Positions 7,500 through 16,498 of a stretch of 31,252 nt of DNA are shown piece after piece. The DNA is from RFSX01 sp964567435. Lineage in GTDB: Bacteria; Bacteroidota; Bacteroidia; Chitinophagales; Saprospiraceae. The stretch is taken from NCBI GenBank assembly GCA_964567435.1, contig CAZMMQ010000042.1:1-31252 (forward strand), read 5' to 3'. The position numbers and the translations under genes were made by a program. The notes below the pieces were generated by a model. That model was not told the origin of the DNA. It made no database searches and saw nothing but the letters and a program-made list of their open reading frames with translations. Position 1 is the first letter of the stretch. Every line of letters starts with the position of its first letter.

Positions 7500-10400
7500 G
7501 TGACTTTGCGACTTCACAACCTAGAACCTATTCACCTTAATAGCCACACATATTATTCTTTTAAGTACGGGACCTTGTCTCCCGACCAACTGGCTCAGGC
7601 GGCGGCAGAGCAGGGCATAGATACCCTTGTCCTCACCGATATCAATAATACCTCCTGCAGCTATCAGTTTGTAGAAGCTTGTAAGAAGTATGGTATCAAG
7701 CCTATCCTCGGTATAGAGTTTCGGACAGCGCAACGGCACACCACGGAGAATAATCCTGTGACAGTCTTCAGTATCAAAGATGCCGCTTTCGCCTATGTGG
7801 CGATAGCTAAGAACAAAGAAGGCTGGAAAGAAATCAATGACTGGCTCACCAAGCACTCGCTAGAGAATAAGCCCATCCCGCCCGAGGCACCAGAATTTCA
7901 CCACGCCTATGTCATCTATCGCAAGCTACCCAAGCCCATCGCGACACTGCGTGCCAATGAATACATCGGCGTTCGCCCCACCGAAGTCAATCATCTCTTC
8001 TCCTCATATCTCAAAGACCATCAGGAGAAGCTGGTTGTCTTTGCCCCGATTACTTTTCTAGATGATACAGGCTATAAGACCCACAAGCTACTGCGCTGCA
8101 TCGATATGAATATTGTGCTCGGTAAGCTGGACGCCAAGCACTGCGCCAAGGGGTCAGAAAAAATATATACGCCAGAGGCATTGCGACAGATGTTCCATGC
8201 CTACCCACAAGTCATCAATAATACGCAGACACTGATAGACAATTGTCAGATATCCTTGCACGCTACCTCGCTTAATAATCGACAGACCTTTACAGGTAGC
8301 CGAGCAGGGGATATGAAGCTACTGACTAAGTTGGCCATTAATGGCTGCGTCCGTCGCTATGGTGATCGGCACCGCCGTTCGATGGAGCGAACCAGAAAGG
8401 AGCTAGACGTCATAGAGAAGCTGGGCTTTGCCGCTTACTTTCTTATCACTTGGGATATCATCAGGTATGCACATACGGCAGGGTATCATCATGTTGGGCG
8501 GGGCAGTGGGGCCAATTCCATTGTGGCCTATAATATCTATATCACCGATGTAGACCCGATAGACCTAGACCTCTACTTTGAGCGATTTATTAATCCCCAC
8601 CGAACCTCCCCACCAGATTTTGATATTGACTTCTCTTGGGATGAGCGGGATGATGTGACGGATTATATCTTTAAGCGATATGGTAAAGAGCATACGGCCT
8701 TACTCGCCACATATAATACCTTCAAGGGGAAGTCTATTATCAGAGAGCTGGGCAAGGTGCTGGGCTTACCCAAAGCGGATATAGACGTCATCGTCAATGA
8801 ACCTTATGCGACGGACAGACATCATCCTTTTGCCAAGCACATATTTAAGTATGGAAAACTCATAGAAGGATTTCCCAATCATCTCTCTATCCATGCAGGC
8901 GGTATACTTATAAGTGAAGAACCGCTGAGCTATCACACAGCATTGCAGATGATGCCTAAGGGTTTTGCAGTGACTCACTTTGATATGTATGGCGCAGAGG
9001 ATTTAGACTTTCATAAGTATGATATACTATCTCAGCGAGGACTCGGACACATAAAGGATGCCGTTACCCTCATCGCGCGCAATCAAGGTAAGGCGGTGGA
9101 TATACATGATGTAGATGCCATCAAGCAAGATTTGCCTGTCCGTAAGCAACTTAAGAGTGGGCACTGTATCGGTTGTTTCTATATAGAATCGCCAGCGATG
9201 CGGGGTCTGCTAACCAAGTTGCGCTGTGATAATTATACGTCTCTCGTAGCAGCGAGTTCTATTATAAGACCTGGAGTGGCCAAGTCAGGGATGATGCGAG
9301 AGTATATTCATCGCTTTCATAATCCTGAATCCTTTACCTACATACATCCCATCTTTGAAGAGCATCTGGGGGAGACCTATGGCGTGATGGTTTACCAAGA
9401 AGATGTGATGAAGATTGTCCACCACTTTGCAGGTCTTGATTTGGATGAATCGGATGTCTTGCGACGTATTATGTCTGGCAAGAAAAAATCGTCGGATACC
9501 TTCAGGGAGTTGCAGACAAAGTACTTCCGCAATTGTCAGCAGCGGGGATATCCTGAGGCATTGGCACAAGAAGTATGGCGGCAGGTGGAGAGCTTTAGTG
9601 GCTATTCGTTCTGTAAGGCCCACTCGGCGAGTTTTGCGGTGGAGTCTTTTCAGAGTCTTTATCTCAAGACCTATTACCCCTTAGAGTTTATGGTGGCGGT
9701 GATTAATAACTTCGGTGGTTTCTACTCTACAGAAGTCTATGTGCACGAGGCACGCATGTGTGGTGCGCAGATAGAAGCCCCATGTATTAATCACAGTACT
9801 TACCTTACAAGTATATATGGAGAAGAAATTTACATTGGGTTTATCCATATATCTTCACTAGAGAAGAAGGTGGCCATCCAGATTATACATGATAGACAGG
9901 ATAATGGCAGTTATACGAATATGCAAGATTTTGTGAGTCGAGTAGATATCAAGAAAGATCAGCTGGAGCTCCTCATTCGGATCGGTGCCTTCCGATTTAC
10001 CGAGATGAATAAGTACGAACTCATGTGGGAGAAGAATGCCGTACATAACCCTGAAGTCAAGCATAATGGCAGCGGCCACCTATTTGGTATCGAGTCAGAG
10101 GATTATGCCTTGCCAGTATTGCAGGAGGCCAGACATGAACAGGCCTTCGATGAGATAGAGTTGCTAGGTTTTCCACTTTGTTCTCCATTCGAATTGCTAG
10201 AGACGGATTTTCGTGGAGACATCCGAGCGAAGCATATGAAAACCTACATGCACAAGCGGGTGAGAATGATTGGCTACTTTGTCACACGTAAGAATGTCAC
10301 TACCATCAATCGTAAGTTGATGAATTTTGGCACGTGGATAGATAGCGAGGGTCGATTTTTTGATACGACACATTTTCCGCCTAGCCTGGCTCGGTATCCT

Positions 10401-10517
10401 TTTAAAGGCAGGGGCTGCTATCTGATTGAAGGAAAGATTGTAGATGATTTTGATTTTCCGAGTATGGAAGTGGATAGGATGGAGCGGTTGCCATATGTGA
10501 GGGATGAGCGGTATTAG
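7500..10517 (+). CDS. dnaE2: DNA polymerase III alpha subunit, DnaE2/mutasome type
   Basis: A C-family replicative-type DNA polymerase of 1005 residues, shorter than the main DnaE and close to the size of the error-prone DnaE2 group. The PHP domain comes first (HLNSHTYYSFKYGTLSPDQL; LVLTDINNT). The palm carries GRGSGANSIVAY and the metal-binding PDFDIDFSWDERDD with Asp373 and Asp375. A third acidic position is probably Asp508 in FHKYDILSQRGLGHI. Finger/thumb motifs such as YQEDVM and YSFCKAHSASFA are intact. An OB-like segment is at about 915-955 (RVRMIGYFVTRKNV). In Bacteroidota such enzymes act with ImuA and ImuB in translesion synthesis, but neither gene is adjacent here. The start is a GTG; no ATG lies before the PHP motif. 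No defects are visible. Confidence 0.9.
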   Translation: MTLRLHNLEPIHLNSHTYYSFKYGTLSPDQLAQAAAEQGIDTLVLTDINNTSCSYQFVEACKKYGIKPILGIEFRTAQRHTTENNPVTVFSIKDAAFAYVAIAKNKEGWKEINDWLTKHSLENKPIPPEAPEFHHAYVIYRKLPKPIATLRANEYIGVRPTEVNHLFSSYLKDHQEKLVVFAPITFLDDTGYKTHKLLRCIDMNIVLGKLDAKHCAKGSEKIYTPEALRQMFHAYPQVINNTQTLIDNCQISLHATSLNNRQTFTGSRAGDMKLLTKLAINGCVRRYGDRHRRSMERTRKELDVIEKLGFAAYFLITWDIIRYAHTAGYHHVGRGSGANSIVAYNIYITDVDPIDLDLYFERFINPHRTSPPDFDIDFSWDERDDVTDYIFKRYGKEHTALLATYNTFKGKSIIRELGKVLGLPKADIDVIVNEPYATDRHHPFAKHIFKYGKLIEGFPNHLSIHAGGILISEEPLSYHTALQMMPKGFAVTHFDMYGAEDLDFHKYDILSQRGLGHIKDAVTLIARNQGKAVDIHDVDAIKQDLPVRKQLKSGHCIGCFYIESPAMRGLLTKLRCDNYTSLVAASSIIRPGVAKSGMMREYIHRFHNPESFTYIHPIFEEHLGETYGVMVYQEDVMKIVHHFAGLDLDESDVLRRIMSGKKKSSDTFRELQTKYFRNCQQRGYPEALAQEVWRQVESFSGYSFCKAHSASFAVESFQSLYLKTYYPLEFMVAVINNFGGFYSTEVYVHEARMCGAQIEAPCINHSTYLTSIYGEEIYIGFIHISSLEKKVAIQIIHDRQDNGSYTNMQDFVSRVDIKKDQLELLIRIGAFRFTEMNKYELMWEKNAVHNPEVKHNGSGHLFGIESEDYALPVLQEARHEQAFDEIELLGFPLCSPFELLETDFRGDIRAKHMKTYMHKRVRMIGYFVTRKNVTTINRKLMNFGTWIDSEGRFFDTTHFPPSLARYPFKGRGCYLIEGKIVDDFDFPSMEVDRMERLPYVRDERY

Positions 10518-10575
10518 GGCGAGAAAGGAATAGTAAAATAAATCATATGTCTCTTTCCCAGAGCTCTACTTTATC

Positions 10576-10604
10576 ATCTGTGTTAATCTGAGTAATCCGT
10601 GGTG
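10576..10604. repeat. Dispersed intergenic repeat (TCTGTGTTAATCTG type)
   Basis: Within the gap after dnaE, a sequence of the form TCTGTGTTAATCTG followed by AGTAATCCGTGGTG resembles an intergenic repeat that recurs in many Bacteroidota and some spirochaete genomes. There is one copy only in this window, so its repetitive nature is from memory rather than seen here. Confidence 0.3.
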
Positions 10605-10658
10605 AAATATAGTTGACAATAAACTGTGGTGAGGAACTAAATGAAATCCAGAAGAAGA

Positions 10659-11028
10659 TTATCTCTTAGGATCTCTCACAATTTTGTAACTATTAAATGC
10701 ATTCGAATTGGAGGTAAGATTCTTCCCGTTACTTGCCGCAATAATTCCTCCTCCAAGAATCAATCCTATATTGGTAATGTAGCCTTGATTCCATGCAAAC
10801 AAAGTTGTCAGGACTATAATTACTATCCCAATTGCAGAGCCAAGTATGCTGCCTGATAGTGAATTCTTGGCGACTACATCATTAGCATGATACTCTTTAT
10901 TGGATCCACACTCTGAGCAATTAAGGTTGAAGTATTCTCCGAACTCAGCCACTAAGTCAGGTCTAGTAAGGAAAGATTGGTAATTTGAATTCCTCCTTAC
11001 ATGATTGGCATTTTGCAAATAATTTCAT
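10659..11028 (-). pseudogene. Zinc-ribbon membrane protein, frameshifted
   Basis: The natural start is ATG at 11028: MKLFAKCQSCKEEFKLP with a CxxC pair, but that frame stops at TAG (10963-10965) after 21 residues. The adjacent frame continues the protein from about SFLTRPDLVAEFGEYFNLNC with a second CxxC (CSEC), then KEYHANDVVAKNS, one or two transmembrane segments (SILGSAIGIVIIVLTTLFAW and IGLILGGGIIAAS) and a C-terminal NAFNSYKIVRD. Small Flavobacteria-type proteins with this order exist: an N-terminal four-Cys ribbon, a hydrophobic hairpin, and an NSFN-like tail. Removing one A in the CCAATC run joins the frames as FKLPSFLTRP. Function is unknown. A read error is possible. Confidence 0.65.
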
Positions 11029-11187
11029 TTCTATAATAATTTCGTAGTTAAATATAAAAACTAAAACAGGTGGAGTAATTCTATTTTTGGACACCTAAAC
11101 TCACTAATTGGTAAGTTAACCTATATATTAGTCAACTAGTTAGTCGGATTGAATTTTATTGTTTGCTTCTATGCATTTTTGAATATT

Positions 11188-12420
11188 ATGAATATTACAA
11201 AGACATACATTACACCACTCATCATTATGACTGTAATCTGCTCTTCCTGTAAGGTCACAGAATTTCCGCTTACTCAGAATTTTCCCCAACCTGTGGATAC
11301 AAGTACCCGCCCTACTGATAAGCAAGAAAAGAAAATCTATTCTATAGATGGCGTAAGTGCAGACAATACATTTAATGGAGCTAAGATGAATAACTTTAGT
11401 CAAGTCAATGATTCTACCTTTCGTATAACCATCCTTCCTGAGAACGAACCCATCAATGAGTCGCCCCACTATGCCTTTGCCTTATCTGCTGATGAGCCTA
11501 GAGATATTCAGTTGCAGATAGATTACGGTGATTACAGGCATAGGTACTACCCCAAGCTAAGTCGTGACTTAGATAGTTGGATGCCAATAGATAGTATGCG
11601 ATTCGATACCTTGACGGCTGGTAATTTAGCTCGACTCAGGTTAAGCATAGATACACGGCCACTCTATATTGCTGCACAAGAAATCCATGACTCTCAACAT
11701 ACCGCAGACTGGGTCGCCGCACTCACTGCTAAGCATCCTGATGTCAACTCAGGCATAGCTGGCCAATCTACTTTAGAGAGGCCGATACATTACATGGATA
11801 TATCTGATGGTCCTACAGAGAACAAGCCTGGTGTACTGATTTTGAGCCGTACGCATCCTCCAGAGATAAGTGGATACATGGCCATGGAAGCCTTTGTCGA
11901 AACCCTGCTGGAAGACAACCAATTGAGTAAAGCCTTTAGAAAAAAGTATCGTGTCTTCGTTTATCCATTGATCAATCCAGACGGGGTAGACCTTGGATAC
12001 TGGAGGCATAATGTAGGCGGTATCGATCTTAACCGGGATTGGTCTACATTCCAGCAGCCAGAGACTAGAGCAGTTGCCAAACACATTTCTACTGAAGTGG
12101 ACAGACATAAAAATGAAATTGTTCTTGGATTAGATTTTCACTCCACACAGGAAGATGTTATATATACACATACACCTAATCGGCAGTCACGCATTTTTCC
12201 TTTCAAGGATTTGTGGATAGAAAGCTTGAAAGCTGCTGGGTATGGTCCAAATGAGGAAGCTTATGATTTGAGTACGCCGATGACTAAAGGATGGTTTTAC
12301 TTAGCCTTCGATGCAGAAGCGATTATCTACGAAGTAGGAGATGAGACTGACAGAGCTTACCTCAAGGAGAAAGCCCGATTTGCAGCCAGAGAAATGATGA
12401 AATTATTAGTCCTAAGATAA
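11188..12420 (+). CDS. M14 family zinc carboxypeptidase lipoprotein
   Basis: ATG at 11188 is preferred because it gives a lipoprotein signal (MNITKTYITPLIIMTVICSSC, modified Cys21); the longer TTG-initiated frame puts extra residues in front of it. The peptidase domain has the M14 zinc ligands His223 and Glu226 in THPPEISG and His318 in LDFHST, the Asn282-Arg283 substrate-binding pair in GIDLNRDW, and the general base Glu382 in IIYEVGDE. It should therefore remove C-terminal residues from peptides, or act on cell-wall peptides, while anchored to a membrane in the periplasm or on the surface. An N-terminal beta-rich segment (about 30-180) precedes the catalytic domain, as in other Bacteroidota members. 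Its TAA overlaps the ATG of the next gene by one base, so the two are probably translationally coupled. Confidence 0.88.
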   Translation: MNITKTYITPLIIMTVICSSCKVTEFPLTQNFPQPVDTSTRPTDKQEKKIYSIDGVSADNTFNGAKMNNFSQVNDSTFRITILPENEPINESPHYAFALSADEPRDIQLQIDYGDYRHRYYPKLSRDLDSWMPIDSMRFDTLTAGNLARLRLSIDTRPLYIAAQEIHDSQHTADWVAALTAKHPDVNSGIAGQSTLERPIHYMDISDGPTENKPGVLILSRTHPPEISGYMAMEAFVETLLEDNQLSKAFRKKYRVFVYPLINPDGVDLGYWRHNVGGIDLNRDWSTFQQPETRAVAKHISTEVDRHKNEIVLGLDFHSTQEDVIYTHTPNRQSRIFPFKDLWIESLKAAGYGPNEEAYDLSTPMTKGWFYLAFDAEAIIYEVGDETDRAYLKEKARFAAREMMKLLVLR

Positions 12421-12941
12421 TGGGTAACACAATTAAATTCAAAACCATAGTAGGCGCACTTAAGAATAATGTCTATTACGAGCATATCTTGGTGCCGGCA
12501 AAAATTCATGACAAGTTAGCTAAAGATGGTAATCGGAGAGTATTATGTTCTGTAGAAGGTCATGAAGCCTTTCCTGCAGGACTAATGCCAGATGGAGATG
12601 GCAATTATTTTATCATTTTGAATAAGGCACGGATGAAGGCCTTCAAATTATCTATGGGGCAATCTATCAGTGTAACACTGGAGAAAGACACCAGCAAATA
12701 TGGTATGCCGATGCCAGAAGAATTTGAAGAAGTACTATCCACTGACTCTGAAGGACAAAAATGGTTCGAGCAACTAACAGGCGGAAAACAACGGAATCTA
12801 ATCTACATGGTAGCTAAGGTTAAGAATATAGATCTTAAGGTGACAAAGTCTCTGATCATTCTAGATCATCTTAAGGCTAATGAAGGCAAATTGGATTTCA
12901 AGTTGCTTAATGAAGCGATGAAACTTAAGAATAGAAAATAG
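12420..12941 (+). CDS. DUF1905 / YdeI-OmpD-associated family protein
   Basis: A 173-residue cytoplasmic protein. The N-terminal half (about 1-95) fits DUF1905: a beta-barrel-like fold with FKTIVGAL, YYEHILVPAKI, GLMPDGDGNYFIILNKARMK and SISVTLEKD. The C-terminal half fits the bacteriocin-protection YdeI/OmpD-associated helical region (MPEEFEEVL and helices near WFEQLTGGKQRNLIYMV). Its biochemical role is not established. The start codon overlaps the peptidase stop in TAATG. No signal peptide is present, so coupling to a lipoprotein gene may reflect genome economy rather than a shared pathway. Confidence 0.75.
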   Translation: MGNTIKFKTIVGALKNNVYYEHILVPAKIHDKLAKDGNRRVLCSVEGHEAFPAGLMPDGDGNYFIILNKARMKAFKLSMGQSISVTLEKDTSKYGMPMPEEFEEVLSTDSEGQKWFEQLTGGKQRNLIYMVAKVKNIDLKVTKSLIILDHLKANEGKLDFKLLNEAMKLKNRK

Positions 12942-13001
12942 AAAAATTCGCATGCTCAGAAACGGTAGTTCTTTTTTAACATTTTTCATTAGATATAAAA
13001 T

Positions 13002-13424
13002 ATGTCAAACAAAGAGGTTTATACTTTACTAAGTAACATTCTGAATAGAGTGAATGACAAATATCCTGGTAGTGCTAGTAAGTCATATGTTATGAGAAAC
13101 GTCGATAAATCATTTCAAAACATAACGTCAGCTAACGAAAAGATTTCAGCAATGAAGGAAAGAGTAAATTATTTAACTGATTACTTGGACTACATTGAGT
13201 CAAAGTCATTTATTGTAAAGAGTGATAATTGCGAATATAAAATGACTATTGAAGGAAAGGTGTTTTTAAATAAAGGTGGTTTCTTAGGATTATACGATAT
13301 AGAGTCAAATAAATTTATAAATGATAGCAAAAGAACAACCCTTGAAGTAAGAAAAAATTACTTCATAATGGTTGCAGGAGTTGTTGGTTGGTTTTTAGCC
13401 ATAGTTGGAATGCTCCAACCGTAG
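13002..13424 (+). CDS. Hypothetical protein with winged-helix-like core and C-terminal TM
   Basis: 140 residues. The first part is charged and helical (VYTLLSNILNRVNDKYPGSA, then a helix around ERVNYLTDYLDYIESK). A strand-rich piece follows (SFIVKSDNCEYKMTIEGKVF) whose pattern, a helix ending in YLxxxxFI followed by YxxTxxGKxFLxxGG, resembles small winged-helix proteins of Bacteroidota. The C-terminus is one hydrophobic segment (NYFIMVAGVVGWFLAIVGML), so it is probably a tail-anchored membrane protein. Base composition is more A/T-rich than its neighbours. I do not recognise a named family. Confidence 0.55.
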   Translation: MSNKEVYTLLSNILNRVNDKYPGSASKSYVMRNVDKSFQNITSANEKISAMKERVNYLTDYLDYIESKSFIVKSDNCEYKMTIEGKVFLNKGGFLGLYDIESNKFINDSKRTTLEVRKNYFIMVAGVVGWFLAIVGMLQP

Positions 13425-13545
13425 GACTAAAGCTGAAAACACGTTTTGTTAATTTCAAATTGTTCATAAGTAAGGCGGATAGCTTTTAAATAAAATTAGT
13501 GATCATCCAAGTATCTGAGTTGCCATATTCTACTTATCATTATGT

Positions 13546-14331
13546 ATGGAAAAGACATTAACAGGAAAGACCGCGTTAGTATGTGGAGGCTCAGGCGGAT
13601 TGGGCTACGGTGCCGCATCAGAAATGGCCCGCTTAGGTGCTAAGATAATATTGGTGGCTCGTAATGAGTCCAAGCTACAAGAAAAGCTTGCCACGCTAAA
13701 GGAGATAAATGACATCGACCACCACTACGAAGTCTGTGATTTTAATGATATGGATCAGGTACACTCTACATTCAAAGACTTGGCTTCTAATCAAGCCATA
13801 CATATCCTCATCAATAACTGTGGTGGCCCAGCACCAGGCCCTTTATTCAAAGCCAAAAGCGAAGACCTACTAAAGGCATTCCAACTGCATATCATTGCAA
13901 GTCATGAGATTACTAAGTATGTAGTGCCAGTGATGCAAGCGGAAGGCTATGGCCGTATCATCAATATCGTATCTACCTCTGTGCGACAACCTATCATGGG
14001 CCTAGGGGTGTCTAATACAATCAGAGGCGCGACGGCAAGTTGGTCCAAAACTTTATCCCTCGAATTAGCGGCCTCCGGCGTCACGGTCAATAATATCCTA
14101 CCAGGTGCGACTAAGACGGATAGACTTACAAATATCCTAAAGTCTAAGCAAGAGAAATTCAATATTTCAAAAGAAGAAGCAGAGAATAATTATCTATCAC
14201 AGATTCCTATGGGCAGATTTGCCGAAGTAGAAGAAGTCTCTAAGACGATTGCATTTTTAGCATCCCCAGGTGCGGCATATATTACTGGCGTTAGTCTTCA
14301 AGTAGATGGAGGGAGGATAAAGAGTATCTAG
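13546..14331 (+). CDS. SDR family oxidoreductase with altered YxxxK site
   Basis: A 261-residue Rossmann-fold dehydrogenase/reductase. The NAD(P)-binding GGSGGLGYG is at about 14-22, VARNES follows beta2, and NNCGGPAPG replaces the usual NNAG. The C-terminus has the classic PMGRFAEVEEVSKTIAFLAS and ITGVSLQVDGG. Ser143 or Ser145 (IVSTSVRQP) is present, but the following Tyr-x-x-x-Lys is missing: the aligned stretch is GVSNTIRGATASW, with Ser or Thr in the Tyr position and Arg160 near the Lys position. A subgroup of FabG-like SDRs (LSNSLRAAVVGW type) has the same change, so this looks like a lineage feature, not damage. Substrate is unknown, and the usual proton-relay chemistry may not apply. 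Confidence 0.85.
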   Translation: MEKTLTGKTALVCGGSGGLGYGAASEMARLGAKIILVARNESKLQEKLATLKEINDIDHHYEVCDFNDMDQVHSTFKDLASNQAIHILINNCGGPAPGPLFKAKSEDLLKAFQLHIIASHEITKYVVPVMQAEGYGRIINIVSTSVRQPIMGLGVSNTIRGATASWSKTLSLELAASGVTVNNILPGATKTDRLTNILKSKQEKFNISKEEAENNYLSQIPMGRFAEVEEVSKTIAFLASPGAAYITGVSLQVDGGRIKSI

Positions 14332-14688
14332 TCTAAGGTCTGGGGTGTATAGTTTAGGGTCTAAGGTCAGACAGTGGAATAAGGTAAAAGGCTTAGGGTT
14401 TTATTTAGAGGTGCATGGGTTCACGGTTCAAGGTGCATCTGGTCATGGTATAAGGGAATGAAATAGTTATATATGAGAAGATGGTACAACGGTTCACGGT
14501 GCAAGGTTCAACGGCAATTTGCGAGAGGCCGTTGGTAAACCAGTGATAGATGAAGCTCGAATGAAGTTGCGTTTTTGGCTGATAAGAGGCAGAGATTCGA
14601 GTAGACAAAAAAAAGAGCACGAAATGAAAGAGCTGAAACGATTTTACAAAACGTAGTGGCGTAAAATTCACCTTCCGTTTTGAACACC
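14332..14688. other. Non-coding region with degenerate direct repeats
   Basis: No credible gene. The first half holds short G/T-rich direct repeats: GGTTCACGGT occurs at 14418-14427 and 14491-14500, each next to a TTCAAGG/GCAAGG variant, and TCTAAGGTC-like units recur near 14331-14370. Such drifted repeats are common in Bacteroidota intergenic DNA. It leads directly into the REP-like palindrome pair. Confidence 0.5.
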
Positions 14689-14825
14689 GATAGTCGAGGT
14701 TTGCAACCTCGATTCTATATGCTTGTTATGAATAAAGTACGATAGCCATAGAACTAATTGAGATTTGAGAGTAGTTAAGCTATTAGAGAAGCGTAGATTA
14801 ATCGAGGTTGCAAACCTTGACTATC
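14689..14825. repeat. Inverted pair of REP-like palindromes
   Basis: The 26 bases at 14689-14714 contain the palindrome TCGAGGTT-TGC-AACCTCGA (14694-14712). The 26 bases at 14800-14825 are their reverse complement with one mismatch (T for C in AACCTTGA). About 85 bases of A/T-rich DNA separate the two. Outward-facing short palindromes of this kind resemble REP/BIME sequences moved by RAYT (TnpA-REP) transposases; no RAYT gene is present in the window. The second copy ends where the truncated HINT gene begins, so it marks the break point that removed the 5' part of that gene. Confidence 0.6.
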
Positions 14826-16498
14826 AGGTTTATTGTCCTTAGTTTGGGAATTTGGAAGGGGCATAAGGAAGGTATGGAATAGTGCGGAAGATGCCTATGA
14901 TGCATATAAGTCTATGAATATAACAGACGGTGATGCAATTGAAGTTTGTGGTAAAATGGCTATCACAGGTATCATAGAACTGACACCGATAGGAGATATA
15001 GTCGCTATAGCAGACGGAATTAGCAAGCTCAAGATGGGCAAGATTTGGACAGGCATGTTAGATATAGGCTTTAGGCTTAATGGGAGTGGCGCTTACTGTA
15101 GCGGCTATTGTATCAGGTGCTGGTGCTGTGGCTATTGTGGCAGGTGCTATGTTGGATATCGCTAGATTAACCAAGTCTTTGGTACGAGCTGGGCCAAGAG
15201 CATTACAAGGACTTGTAACTGGAGCTAGAAGTTTACTGAATTTGCTGGAAAGGGGAGTAACAATGGGAATTACTAAAGGAGACTTGGTATTAAGAAACTT
15301 TTTTGTTGGAGGAAAAGAGATGAGTTTAAGTTTATGGTGCAAGATGTTTGGAGGATGTTTTGCAGAAAATACTCCGGTGTTAGTCGCCAATAAAAATTAT
15401 AACAGCTCAGATAATCCGTTCAAAATATCTAATGCAAAATCCTTAGCTGTTGCAGCTGCAATGCCGATTGTTGCTGTGCCGATACAAGAAGTTCAACTTT
15501 TAGATTATGCTGTGGCTCATGAAACAGTTAACTCAACTTATGGATTAACGGCAAGTACGGACGACGATATTTATTTAGGACTCTTAGATAAAGATCCATA
15601 CACAAGTGATCAACAGAGAGAAAGAGACGAGTATGAAATCAATGATACAGATTGGAATGAAGTTGTGTTCGAAGAAGTAAATGGTGGATCAACTGCAAAA
15701 CTCGCTTTGCATATTCATTGGATTGAAAAACAATCTTATGAAATTGATGCAGTAGTAAATTTAGATTTACCAGAAATGGGAATATCTGGACCTTTTAGAA
15801 TAACATCTATCAAGCATATATTACCACAAAAGAAACCTGCCGATGATGACGAAGCTGACGATTACGATTACAAGCCAGTAACAGGGTTATTTATACATGA
15901 AGCATCCGATGTTTGGAAGATCAAGTTTGACAATGGAGAAGAACTTGGTGTAACTCATAATCACCCAATTTATTCTACGACAATTGGAGACTGGCAATTT
16001 GCTGGAATGCTATCAATTGGTGAAGAGGTTCTAACTAAAGATGGAGGCGCTAAAGTTGTATCGAAAAAAATAGATCAATCTCAGCAAGTTTACAATCTTG
16101 AGATAAAGGACTATCATAACTTTTTGGTTAATGAGTCTGGTATTGTTGTTCATAATAATGGCTTATGTTCATTTCTAAAATCGCTATTTACCAAGTATTC
16201 AAAATGGCATAAAGCAGAACCAGATTGGGGATTAAATGATAGCTTCGTTGATGAGGTAATGGTAAAAATGGTGAATGATCCAACAAGTATACAGGCGGTC
16301 ACCACTGTTACCCACAATGGCAAGACATATCTTATAGAAGGACACCATAGATTAAGGGCTGCCAAAAGATTGAAAACTGAACAAGGAGTTGATTTTGAAC
16401 TAAATCATATGGACATACATCCTGACCATATAGGAACTGTAACACCTTACAATAACATTGACGAATTTATTCAAAACACATTCCTGCCTGATGAATAG
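14821..16498 (+). pseudogene. HINT pretoxin with ParB-like toxin tip, 5'-truncated and frameshifted
   Basis: Remnant of a polymorphic toxin. The frame from 14821 (VWEFGRGIRKVWNSAEDAYD; GIIELTPIGDIVAIADGISK) shifts at a 7-bp tandem duplication, TAGGCTT at 15065-15071 and 15072-15078. Removing one unit gives GMLDIGLMGVALTVAAIVSG and joins the ORF starting at 15080. In that ORF's numbering, HINT block A starts at Cys93 (GGCFAENTPVLVANKNY), block B is THNHP (292-296), and the domain closes with YNLEIKDYHNFLVNESGIVV-HNN at 335-360, the usual self-cleavage point. Residues 361-472 are the toxin tip; IEGHHRLRAAKRL (419-431) resembles ParB/Srx-fold nucleases. Everything from Pro99 onward is supplied by the integrated element. 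No large N-terminal trafficking region is present because the 5' end is lost at the REP-like repeat. Intact toxins of this type are exported and cut at HINT to free the tip. Confidence 0.75.
15374..15399 (+). repeat. Left attachment core (attL)
   Basis: A 26-base core beginning CCGGTGTTAGTCGCC and ending AAAAATTA, inside the HINT coding sequence (Pro-Val-Leu-Val-Ala-Asn-Lys-Asn-Tyr). It is identical at 23286 and 31198. The flanking base on the left is T here (ACT) but G in the other two (ACG), and the left flank diverges completely further out. Strand exchange therefore lies within or at the edge of this core, 10 bp downstream of the HINT catalytic Cys codon region. Confidence 0.75.

Noticed and set aside
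9285..9684. Frames on both strands within dnaE
   Set aside because: Shadows of the strongly conserved polymerase frame.
14332..14520. CRISPR-like array
   Set aside because: The repeats are short, degenerate and irregularly spaced, with no constant repeat/spacer lengths and no cas genes.
15058..15390. Minus-strand frame of 110 codons over the HINT junction
   Set aside because: Antisense to an Ala/Val-rich stretch and the HINT start; no family resemblance.
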